Assembly: GCA_024643365.1 (NCBI GenBank)
Contig: JAHENC010000023.1
Coordinates: forward strand, 1 to 46,735
Length of the DNA stretch: 46,735 nt
DNA from: Crocinitomicaceae bacterium
Lineage (GTDB): Bacteria; Bacteroidota; Bacteroidia; Flavobacteriales_D; Crocinitomicaceae
Direction: 5' to 3'
Positions 16,760 to 23,698 of this stretch are shown piece after piece. Position numbers and translations under genes: made by a program. Under the pieces are notes generated by a model. It was given only the letters and a program-made list of their open reading frames with translations. It ran no database searches and was not told where the DNA came from. Each line of letters starts with the position of its first letter. Position 1 is the stretch's first letter.

Positions 16760-17860
16760 ATGACTAAATTAGTCATGACAAAAATAGACATGAAATCAAT
16801 TATTCTCCAAAAACTTCAGGAAAAAGGGATAAAAATCCATGAATTAGCTAAGCATTTGAGCATAGATGCAAGTTTAATGAGTCGCATTTTAGCGAACAAG
16901 CGCAAACCTAATGACATTCAAATCCAGAAGATTTCAGAGGTATTAGAACTTCCTTACAGTGATTTATTGACTTATTATTTGTCTAGTGAGGTTGTTAAAA
17001 TTGTAAAAGATTATCCGCAATTGGCACAGAGTATTTTAGTCATGGCAGAAGCGCGCGTGAGTTACTTACTCAGTGATGATCGATTTGAAAACATTGATAT
17101 AGGTATAGAACTTCAAGAAAAATTAAATGAATTAAGTGCTTTGTCCAAACGTTGGTGTAGAAACAAACCACTTGATACTATTCAATTAGAAAAGCTCCAA
17201 GAGTATTTCCATACTGCGTATACGTACGAGTCGAATCGCATTGAGGGCAATACCCTAAGTTTGCAAGAAACACATTTAGTTGTAAATGAAGGAATCACCA
17301 TCGGGGGTAAAAGTGTTCGCGAGCATTTAGAGGCAATTAATCACGGTGAAGCAGTATCGTTGTTACATGATTTGGTGCGTAATGATGTCCCCTTCAATGC
17401 TCATCGTCTAAAGCAAATTCATCACCTTGTTTTAAAAGGAATAGACGAACGCAATGCCGGAAAATACCGAAACATACAAGTCATGATTTCAGGGAGTGAG
17501 CATGTTCCACCAGCGCCCTATATGCTTGATAAGCTCATGGAAGATTATTTCATTTACTACGAGCAAAATCGGGAGCGTTTACATCCCGTTTTATTAGCCG
17601 CTGAAATGCATGAGCGCTTAGTAACGATACATCCATTCATCGATGGAAATGGTCGCACTTCGCGTTTGGTCATGAATTTTATCTTATTGCAGAATGGCTA
17701 TACCATTGCCAACTTAAAAGGAAACCTAGAAAATCGCTTGGCCTATTACGCTGCTTTACAAAAAGTTCAATTGAATCATGATAGCACTGATTTCTATTCT
17801 CTGATCATCGATCATGCATTAGCATCTTTGAAAGAGCATTTGTTGTTGGCGGGGAATTAA
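16760..17860 (+). CDS. Fic-domain AMP-transferase-like protein with N-terminal HTH
   Basis: 366 residues. An XRE-like HTH spans about 15-70 ('IKIHELAKHLSIDASLMSRILANKRKP'). A central helical linker leads to the Fic domain with its core HPFIDGNGRTSR (291-302), the full HPFxxGNGRxxR motif, and the 'flap' region before it. The inhibitory-helix motif SNRIEG (158-163), of the (S/T)xxxE(G/N) type, is N-terminal to the core, so this is an intramolecularly inhibited (class II) Fic protein that would adenylylate a Tyr/Ser/Thr target when released. The start is uncertain: in-frame ATGs at 16760, 16775 and 16790 surround a palindrome, and 16790 begins just before the HTH. No antitoxin partner is adjacent. 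Confidence 0.88.
   Translation: MTKLVMTKIDMKSIILQKLQEKGIKIHELAKHLSIDASLMSRILANKRKPNDIQIQKISEVLELPYSDLLTYYLSSEVVKIVKDYPQLAQSILVMAEARVSYLLSDDRFENIDIGIELQEKLNELSALSKRWCRNKPLDTIQLEKLQEYFHTAYTYESNRIEGNTLSLQETHLVVNEGITIGGKSVREHLEAINHGEAVSLLHDLVRNDVPFNAHRLKQIHHLVLKGIDERNAGKYRNIQVMISGSEHVPPAPYMLDKLMEDYFIYYEQNRERLHPVLLAAEMHERLVTIHPFIDGNGRTSRLVMNFILLQNGYTIANLKGNLENRLAYYAALQKVQLNHDSTDFYSLIIDHALASLKEHLLLAGN
16761..16775. promoter_or_regulatory. Perfect 7-1-7 palindrome at the start of the Fic gene
   Basis: TGACTAAATTAGTCA has two 7-bp inverted arms around one central base. It overlaps the first start codon (16760) and is 14 bases before the third in-frame ATG (16790). Because the protein begins with an HTH, an autoregulatory operator is plausible. 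Confidence 0.5.
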
Positions 17861-17862
17861 AA

Positions 17863-18312
17863 CTATCGTTCTTTCGAATCTATAATAATCGTAACAGGTC
17901 CGTCGTTGATCAGTGATACCTGCATGTCTGCGCCGAATTTTCCGGTGGCAATTTTCCCTGAAAAGAAAGTACTGAGTTGGGACAGAAAATAGTCGTAAAG
18001 CGGAATGGCTTGTTCGGGTCGGGCGGCACGAATGAAACTTGGACGATTGCCTTTTTTCGTACTTGCATGTAAGGTAATTTGACTAACGACGAGTAATTCG
18101 CCTTGGATATCTTGAACATTCAAGTTCATTTTTCCGTCCGCATCGGCGAAAACGCGCATTTGGGTAATTTTTTGAATGAGGTAATCGGCGTCCGACGTAT
18201 CGTCTTCGGTTTCAATGCCTAATAAAATGAGGAATCCCATTTGGATTTCACCAACACATTCACCGGAGATTTTCACGGCTGCTTCGCTAACACGTTGAAG
18301 TACGACCCTCAT
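17863..18312 (-). CDS. dtd: D-aminoacyl-tRNA deacylase
   Basis: 149 residues, the normal length. It shows the family's 'MRVVLQRVSEAAVKI' start, the catalytic 'VSQITLHA' segment (SQxTL with Ile instead of the usual Phe) and the trans-Gly-Pro motif 'NDGPVTIIID' near the C-terminus. It hydrolyses D-amino acids mischarged on tRNA and prevents their entry into proteins. Its start codon shares a base with the stop of rsgA upstream (18312), so the two are translated from one message. It is convergent with the Fic gene. Confidence 0.95.
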   Translation of the reverse strand: MRVVLQRVSEAAVKISGECVGEIQMGFLILLGIETEDDTSDADYLIQKITQMRVFADADGKMNLNVQDIQGELLVVSQITLHASTKKGNRPSFIRAARPEQAIPLYDYFLSQLSTFFSGKIATGKFGADMQVSLINDGPVTIIIDSKER

Positions 18313-19265
18313 TAATAATCACTTCTACGGTGTGGATCGCTGTCATCTTCGTGCATGAGTTGCAAGTAGGTGTGGTAACGATGCGCGGCAATTTCTTCGT
18401 TTTCAACGGCATCTTTCACGGCACAATGCGGTTCATTGATGTGTTGGCAATTATTGAAACGACATTCACCCAATAATTCACGCATTTCCGGAAAGTAATG
18501 TGCGTAATGTGCTTTTTCGAGGTCGACAATTCCAAAGGCTCGAATTCCCGGCGTATCGATGATGAATCCACCACTTGCCAATGGATGCATTTCTGCAAAT
18601 GTGGTGGTGTGTTTCCCTTGTTCATGTGCTGTAGAGATCTCTCCCGTGCGCAAATCAAGGCTGTCATCTAACGCATTGACCAAGGTAGTTTTTCCAACGC
18701 CAGAATTCCCAGAAATCATGACTTGATGGTCTTTAATTTCATCGCGTAAAAATGCCACGGAGGACTCATCTCTCGCAGAAATCGGGTAACAGGGATAACC
18801 TACGTTTTCATACACTTCTTTCAAGTAATGAAATTGCACATTTTCCTCATCGGTGTAGAGGTCTACTTTATTGAATAAAAGTGTTGTTGGAATTCGAAAG
18901 GATTCAGCGGCCACTAAAAAACGATCGATGAACGCAATTTGAGTGACAGGTGATTTTAAGGTTACAACGAGGTAAGCACGATCAATATTCGCCGCCAAAA
19001 TTTGCATTTGTTTACTGAGATTCGTAGACTTTCGCACGATGTAATTGTGTCGGTCTTCAATCGAACGAATCGTGTAATATTCTTCGCGTCCTTCGATAAA
19101 GTCAGATTTTTCGTCCAAAATCACTCGGTCACCCGCCGCAATTGGATTCGTTGTTTTAAGTCCTTCAATGCGCAGTTTCCCACGGATACTGGCTTGCACG
19201 ACTTGTTGGTCCTCCAATAAGACTTGATACCATTTACCCGTTGACTTTAAAACGATTCCGTTCAT
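18312..19265 (-). CDS. rsgA: Ribosome small-subunit-dependent GTPase A
   Basis: 317 residues from ATG 19265 (a TTG 18 bases upstream is less likely, as TAACTTTG sits between it and the ATG). An N-terminal OB fold precedes a circularly permuted GTPase: 'LLFNKVDL' (G4), 'SARDES' (G5), 'ISGNSGVGKTTLVNAL' (G1, P-loop) and 'DTPGIRAFG' (G3). A C-terminal zinc motif follows (C-x4-C-x-H-x5-C in 'CRFNNCQHINEPHC'). It acts in late 30S assembly. It is the first gene of an rsgA-dtd pair, overlapping the dtd start by one base. Confidence 0.95.
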   Translation of the reverse strand: MNGIVLKSTGKWYQVLLEDQQVVQASIRGKLRIEGLKTTNPIAAGDRVILDEKSDFIEGREEYYTIRSIEDRHNYIVRKSTNLSKQMQILAANIDRAYLVVTLKSPVTQIAFIDRFLVAAESFRIPTTLLFNKVDLYTDEENVQFHYLKEVYENVGYPCYPISARDESSVAFLRDEIKDHQVMISGNSGVGKTTLVNALDDSLDLRTGEISTAHEQGKHTTTFAEMHPLASGGFIIDTPGIRAFGIVDLEKAHYAHYFPEMRELLGECRFNNCQHINEPHCAVKDAVENEEIAAHRYHTYLQLMHEDDSDPHRRSDY

Positions 19266-19270
19266 GGAGA

Positions 19271-19278
19271 CAAAGTTA
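19271..19278 (-). promoter_or_regulatory. -7 element TAACTTTG, five bases before rsgA
   Basis: Read on the minus strand, TAACTTTG ends five bases before the rsgA ATG, and TTG lies 23 bases upstream of it. The spacing predicts transcription starting at or next to the start codon. Confidence 0.6.
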
Positions 19279-19318
19279 ATCAATCAGTGGGATGGAAGTT
19301 ACAAGAAGAAAAAATTAA

Positions 19319-19326
19319 TAAATTTG
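19319..19326 (+). promoter_or_regulatory. -7 element TAAATTTG, four bases before the TonB-like gene
   Basis: A perfect TAnnTTTG match ending four bases before ATG 19331. It is divergent to the rsgA element, both lying in a 65-bp gap. No convincing -33 TTG is present. Confidence 0.55.
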
Positions 19327-19330
19327 ATGT

Positions 19331-19762
19331 ATGCGAAAAAACACACTCCTCTTTTTTTTATTCTTAGTCCTTAGTTCAGGGTCTTTTGCGCAAGTCTCTG
19401 AATCTCCAAAAGACACAGCGATTGTCACGACACCTGAAATTGATGCAGAATACAATGGTGGATTTGAGGCGTTAGTGAATTACCTCTCTAATAATTTATC
19501 ATTCATTGGAAATCCTAAGAATAAAAGATCGGTAGCGAAGGAGGAACTTTTAGAAGGAGGAAGGCTCATTGTTCGTTTTATCATCGAAAAGGACGGTAGT
19601 ATCACGCATGTGAAATTGGAAACAAAATTACCAAAGTGTGAACCGTGTAATCAAGAAGCGATCCGTGTGGTGAAAAACATGCCAAAATGGAAGCCAGCTT
19701 CGAGTGACGGTAAAGCTGTTCGAACATATGTTCGTTTGCCAATTAATTTTGACGTGGATTAG
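19331..19762 (+). CDS. Secreted TonB C-terminal-domain-like protein
   Basis: 143 residues: a signal peptide (MRKNTLLFFLFLVLSSGS, cleavage after FAQ) and a TonB_C fold in the second half, 'VRFIIEKDGSITHVKLE', 'CEPCNQEAIRVVKNMPKWKPA' and 'VRLPINFDVD'. It lacks the membrane anchor and the proline-rich span of a true energy transducer, so it is more likely a periplasmic domain protein. The CEPC pair (about 113-116) is unusual for the fold and could form a disulfide. Confidence 0.8.
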   Translation: MRKNTLLFFLFLVLSSGSFAQVSESPKDTAIVTTPEIDAEYNGGFEALVNYLSNNLSFIGNPKNKRSVAKEELLEGGRLIVRFIIEKDGSITHVKLETKLPKCEPCNQEAIRVVKNMPKWKPASSDGKAVRTYVRLPINFDVD

Positions 19763-19798
19763 ATGATTTTGTACGTCAAGACGGCTATAAAATTTCCC

Positions 19799-19806
19799 TA
19801 CCTTTG
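19799..19806 (+). promoter_or_regulatory. -7 element TACCTTTG, four bases before aroE
   Basis: A perfect TAnnTTTG ending four bases before ATG 19811. The nearest TTG is 27 bases away, longer than usual. Confidence 0.55.
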
Positions 19807-19810
19807 ACTT

Positions 19811-20548
19811 ATGAAACAATTTGGACTCATCGGTAAGCAACTTTCGCATTCATTTTCACCTGCATTTTTCGCTGATTACTTTCAAAAACAAGGAATCGAT
19901 GCAGACTATGCAGCGTATGAGCTCCAAGAAATTTCAGACTTCCCCCAATTGATGAAGGATCATATTTTTGGTGGATTAAATGTCACGATTCCGTACAAAA
20001 CCGACATTATTCCCTTTTTAGATGAATTGGATCCACTTGCGGCGGAAATTCAGGCTGTGAATGTCGTTTCCTTTGAAAATGGAAAAACGAAAGGATACAA
20101 TACCGATGTGTACGGATTTCAGCAAAGCATCAAGCCATTTTTAACTTTTCACCATGAACGTGCCTTGATTTTCGGGACAGGTGGTGCATCGAAAGCTGTC
20201 GCTTATGTATTCAAGTCGTTGGGAATTGATGTGATTTTCGTTTCTCAATCGGAATCAAGCTTGAGTAATCACTTCACGTATGCAGATGTCAACGAACACA
20301 TGCTTGCGGCGTGTAAAGTCATCGTGAATTGTACACCTTTGGGAATGTTTCCTGACGTGGATTCCGCACTGGAATTTCCATATGCGTCCTTAAGTGAGGA
20401 ACATTTGCTCATCGATTTAGTCTACAATCCAGAGGAAACTTTATTCATGAAACAAGGAAGAGCACATGGAGCAACCGCGATGAACGGACTCAGTATGTTA
20501 CAACATCAAGCGTTAAAGAGTTGGGAAATTTGGAATACCCCGCGTTAA
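19811..20548 (+). CDS. aroE: Shikimate dehydrogenase
   Basis: 245 residues. The substrate domain has 'GLIGKQLSHSFSP' (SxSxSP-type start) and 'GGLNVTIPYKTDI' with the catalytic Lys, then 'NTDVYGF' (the catalytic Asp). The NADP domain has 'FGTGGASKAVAYV' and 'NCTPLGMFP'. It reduces 3-dehydroshikimate in the aromatic amino-acid pathway. At 245 residues it is slightly short, as is common in Bacteroidota. Its last 4 bp overlap the stop of the convergent creD gene. Confidence 0.95.
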   Translation: MKQFGLIGKQLSHSFSPAFFADYFQKQGIDADYAAYELQEISDFPQLMKDHIFGGLNVTIPYKTDIIPFLDELDPLAAEIQAVNVVSFENGKTKGYNTDVYGFQQSIKPFLTFHHERALIFGTGGASKAVAYVFKSLGIDVIFVSQSESSLSNHFTYADVNEHMLAACKVIVNCTPLGMFPDVDSALEFPYASLSEEHLLIDLVYNPEETLFMKQGRAHGATAMNGLSMLQHQALKSWEIWNTPR

Positions 20549-21876
20549 GCCGCAGGGTTGTTTCCGTTATTTCCAATGCTGTACCAGTCAATTTTTCTCG
20601 AGAAGTACATGATCAATGCCAAGATGATGAATACGCCGATACTTCCAATCAATAAGGCGAAGTCTTCCAATTGGATGATCACGAAGATGAAGATGTAAAG
20701 GATGCTCAATAATCCAGAAATGAATGCTGTCAATTTCGTTGATTTTAAAATCGCTTTGACGTAACCGGAGATCAAAATCAACGTGGCCAATGCAGAGATA
20801 AAGAAGGACAAATTGAATTTCAAATATTCTGAAATAGACAATAGTAAAGTATAGAAAATCACCAAGGCAATTCCCACTAAAATGTACTGAATTGGGTGAA
20901 TGAAAGCCGATTGGAATACCTCTATAAAGAAGAATACCAAGAAGGTGAGCCCGATAAATAGAATGGCGTATTTAATTGAACGATGCGATTTTTGGTAATT
21001 GTCAACAGGCAAGATCAAGTCCACACCAAAAGCCGAATAATTGATATTGTAGCGACTTCCAACCCAAGATTGCGGATAATTTCTGTTCAAATTCAATACG
21101 TTCCAATGTGCGGTGAATCCATCTTTTGTCACCTTGTTTTCATCTGGCAAGAACGAACCATTGAAGCTTGGGGTGGTCCAGGTTGAAGCAACGTTAATGT
21201 CTGTTTCTTTTCCAACTGGCGTGAAGTACAATTGCTGACTACCTTTCAATTTTAATTCAAAAGAAAAGGTATAAATGTGATTATCTGTTGGACTTAATGC
21301 AATTTGCGCATTGATTCCAGAGGTGAAATTGTCCGAAGTAGATACACCTGGACTAAACGGAAAACTTAAATTATTCCAAGATAATTCGATTTGTTTTTCA
21401 ATGCCGCGAAGATCATCGATACCTACGTTTAAGCGTGCTTTCGAGAAATCGAAATTACTTGCTGGTATATCTAATTCTTCAAAATTTAACTTATTGAATT
21501 CACCACTTACTTTGATAATTGAATTGTACACAACGATTTCATAAACGCCTCGGTAGCGACGTTCCGGTTTCATTTCAGTAACAATTTTCAATTTACTTGG
21601 AAGAATGTGCAGTTTTTCATGAACCGTCACCAATTTCTCTTTTCCAGTTTCTTTATCCGTTTCTTTTGCATAGCGCATGAACGGCAAACTCATGATTGGA
21701 CCTTTAATGGTTTGAGCTTCGCCCCATTTCGAGCTAACTTCCTGTATCGCTTGTTCTTGCGTAGATTCTCTTTCGTAGATAATACCACGAATCATAGAGG
21801 TTGGAATTAACAACAGCAACGCAATGATGACGATGGTTCCAATTTTGAAGTAGAGGTTTGATTTTAGCTTATTCAT
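20545..21876 (-). CDS. creD: CreD-like inner-membrane protein
   Basis: 443 residues from the second in-frame Met (ATG 21876; another ATG six bases upstream). One N-terminal membrane helix (about 12-30) is followed by a large extracytoplasmic domain (about 35-300, with 'GPIMSLPF' and 'FELKLKGSQQLYFTPVGKETD', family features) and five to six C-terminal helices (about 305-430). In the family's name-giver the gene belongs to a two-component regulon linked to envelope stress, but the molecular role is unknown. No histidine kinase is nearby. It is convergent with aroE. Confidence 0.9.
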   Translation of the reverse strand: MNKLKSNLYFKIGTIVIIALLLLIPTSMIRGIIYERESTQEQAIQEVSSKWGEAQTIKGPIMSLPFMRYAKETDKETGKEKLVTVHEKLHILPSKLKIVTEMKPERRYRGVYEIVVYNSIIKVSGEFNKLNFEELDIPASNFDFSKARLNVGIDDLRGIEKQIELSWNNLSFPFSPGVSTSDNFTSGINAQIALSPTDNHIYTFSFELKLKGSQQLYFTPVGKETDINVASTWTTPSFNGSFLPDENKVTKDGFTAHWNVLNLNRNYPQSWVGSRYNINYSAFGVDLILPVDNYQKSHRSIKYAILFIGLTFLVFFFIEVFQSAFIHPIQYILVGIALVIFYTLLLSISEYLKFNLSFFISALATLILISGYVKAILKSTKLTAFISGLLSILYIFIFVIIQLEDFALLIGSIGVFIILALIMYFSRKIDWYSIGNNGNNPAA

Positions 21877-22118
21877 GAGCATGTAGTTTTTATCTACAAC
21901 GAAGGTGCACTTTTTTTATTGTGTTTCAAAATATTAATAAGGCTTTTCACAGTGCGGACTAAGAACAATTTTGTCGTTTACAAGCAACTAACAATCGAAA
22001 CTAAGTGACAAACGACCGAATAAAAAAGCGATGTGTAGGAAACTTTGCAGAGTCGAATTCAACCAACGAATGGAAGAGCGGCATAACAATTTTTTCAACC
22101 TTTTTTAAAATCAACACA

Positions 22119-22469
22119 ATGAATGCATTAAAGAACAAAGTGAATTTGATTGGACGTCTAGGAGTTCAGCCAGAAATCGTTAACATGGAATCAGGACGTA
22201 AACTCGCTCGATTTACGCTGGCAACCAACGAAAATTACAAGAACAAAAATGGTGAATGGCAATCGATTACACAATGGCATACGATCAATGCTTGGGGAAA
22301 GCTCGCGGAACTCGTACAGAAATTATTAACGAAGGGACAAGAGATTGTTGTCGAGGGTAAGTTGGTGAATCTTTCTTATGAAAATAAAAATGGCGAAAAG
22401 CGATTCTCTACTGTTGTAGAAGCATCTGAGTTTTTAGTATTAACTCCAAAAACTGAAAAACAATCATGA
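22119..22469 (+). CDS. ssb: Single-stranded DNA-binding protein, paralogue 1
   Basis: 116 residues from ATG 22119; the longer reading frame from 22005 adds a basic, non-homologous extension and is rejected. It is an OB fold with the SSB motifs 'NKVNLIGRLGVQPE', 'KLARFTLATNE', 'WHTINAWGKLAE' and 'GQEIVVEGKL'. The tail is short and lacks the acidic 'DDIPF'-like tip that recruits partner proteins in replicative SSBs. It is the first of three tandem SSB genes; the stop overlaps the start of the second. Confidence 0.88.
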   Translation: MNALKNKVNLIGRLGVQPEIVNMESGRKLARFTLATNENYKNKNGEWQSITQWHTINAWGKLAELVQKLLTKGQEIVVEGKLVNLSYENKNGEKRFSTVVEASEFLVLTPKTEKQS

Positions 22470-22792
22470 TGACGAACGATTTAAACCACGTGAATTTAAT
22501 TGGGAAAGTAAGTTCTGTCCCTAAGATCATGGAATTAGAAAATGGAAAACGTATGGCAAAATTTACGATGTCCACCAAGGAACACTACCTCGATGCTGAT
22601 GGAAACACAAAAACGAGACGAAACTGGCATATGTTAAGTGCTTGGGGACGATGGGTCAAAGTTCTAGAGGAGTTGGCTCAAGTTGGTTCTGAGTTAGCGA
22701 TAGAAGGGAAATTGGTTACCCGTTTTTATCAAACAAAAGGTCAGCGTAAAATGGTCTCAGAAGTTGAAGTGAACGACATTGTCATTATTTAA
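22466..22792 (+). CDS. SSB-like OB-fold protein, paralogue 2
   Basis: 108 residues (two adjacent ATGs, 22466 and 22469; the first overlaps the upstream stop). It shares the SSB pattern: 'NHVNLIGKVSSVPKI', 'RMAKFTMSTKE', 'WHMLSAWGRW', 'SELAIEGKLVTRFY'. It is shorter than paralogue 1 and also has no acidic tip. The close packing with paralogues 1 and 3 suggests one operon. Confidence 0.85.
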   Translation: MMTNDLNHVNLIGKVSSVPKIMELENGKRMAKFTMSTKEHYLDADGNTKTRRNWHMLSAWGRWVKVLEELAQVGSELAIEGKLVTRFYQTKGQRKMVSEVEVNDIVII

Positions 22793-22807
22793 TTAAAATT
22801 AGCCACG

Positions 22808-23134
22808 ATGAATCCTATACGTAATTATGTGACCCTCATTGGAAATATTGGGAGTCAAACAGAAATCACAGAATTTGACAATGGTCAACGGGTGGCGCGT
22901 TTTCAGCTGGCCACACCAAAAAGTCTACGAAAGAATAATGGAAGGTACACTGCGACGGTGGAATGGCATCGACTTTTTGCTTGGGGAAATATGGCTCAGT
23001 TTATCGAGAAATATGGAGAGAAGGGAAAAAAAGTCGCCATCCATGGTCGCATGGTACAGCGCACCTACCTCACCCACGACGGAAAACAGCGAAGTATAAA
23101 AGAAGTAGAAGTTCGACAAATTATAGGCTTGTAA
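22808..23134 (+). CDS. SSB-like OB-fold protein, paralogue 3
   Basis: 108 residues: 'NYVTLIGNIGSQTEI', 'RVARFQLATPKS', 'WHRLFAWGNMAQF', 'KKVAIHGRMVQRTY'. Divergence from paralogues 1 and 2 is substantial while the core motif positions are kept, so all three look functional rather than recent duplicates. It is followed by a terminator at 23162-23187, which closes the three-gene unit. Confidence 0.85.
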   Translation: MNPIRNYVTLIGNIGSQTEITEFDNGQRVARFQLATPKSLRKNNGRYTATVEWHRLFAWGNMAQFIEKYGEKGKKVAIHGRMVQRTYLTHDGKQRSIKEVEVRQIIGL

Positions 23135-23161
23135 TCCCCAACCAAACGTGCACAAGAAAAG

Positions 23162-23187
23162 AAGCGACTTTCGGGTCGCTTTTTTTA
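23162..23187 (+). terminator. Rho-independent terminator of the ssb unit
   Basis: A 7-bp perfect stem AAGCGAC/GTCGCTT with a six-base loop (TTTCGG) followed by a run of T, 27 bp after the third ssb gene. Confidence 0.85.
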
Positions 23188-23215
23188 TTTATTTTGTGGA
23201 TAAGAATTTTTGCCG

Positions 23216-23575
23216 ATGAAAACCACACCTGAACATAACGAGAAATTTGTGAAAATGACATTCGCTTCAGTCTATCCGCATTACATCAATAAAGTGGAGC
23301 GAAAAGGTAAAACGAAGCAAGAATTATTACAAGTGATTGAATGGCTCACGGGATTTGATGAGCTTAAATTGAATGAACTGGTAGCTGAAAATGTGACGTT
23401 TGAGACATTTTTCGAACGTGCAACGCTTCATCCAAATGCCCAACTTATCACTGGTACTATTTGTGGTTATCGCGTGGAAGAATTAGTAAATCCCTTAACA
23501 CGAAATGTCCGATACTTGGATAAACTAGTAGATGAGTTAGCGAATGGGAAGTCAATGGATAAGATTTTGAGATAG
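23216..23575 (+). CDS. DUF2200 family protein
   Basis: 119 residues from ATG 23216. It matches my memory of the DUF2200 family along its length: 'MTFASVYPHYINKVERKGKTK', 'IEWLTGFDE', 'FFERATLHPNAQLITGTICGYRVEEL', then a helical tail ending 'MDKILR'. It is small, soluble and without a known catalytic residue set; biochemical function is unassigned. It lies between the ssb unit and crtY-blh, on the same strand. Confidence 0.85.
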   Translation: MKTTPEHNEKFVKMTFASVYPHYINKVERKGKTKQELLQVIEWLTGFDELKLNELVAENVTFETFFERATLHPNAQLITGTICGYRVEELVNPLTRNVRYLDKLVDELANGKSMDKILR

Positions 23576-23698
23576 AATTAAAGCTTGGTCCATTTACTTT
23601 TTGAGTATAGTATAGGCATTGCACATTCTCGTAAAGTTGGTCTGGTTTAAACAATATGCAAATATAATTTGTTGTAAATCAATAAAATATATTTTCTA

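Noticed and set aside
22005..22118. Upstream extension of the first ssb gene
   Set aside because: The added residues are basic and unlike SSB proteins; the family start MNALKNKVNLIG is at 22119.
22839..23099. 86-codon frame overlapping the third ssb gene
   Set aside because: Out of phase; the OB-fold motifs belong to the 22808-23134 frame.
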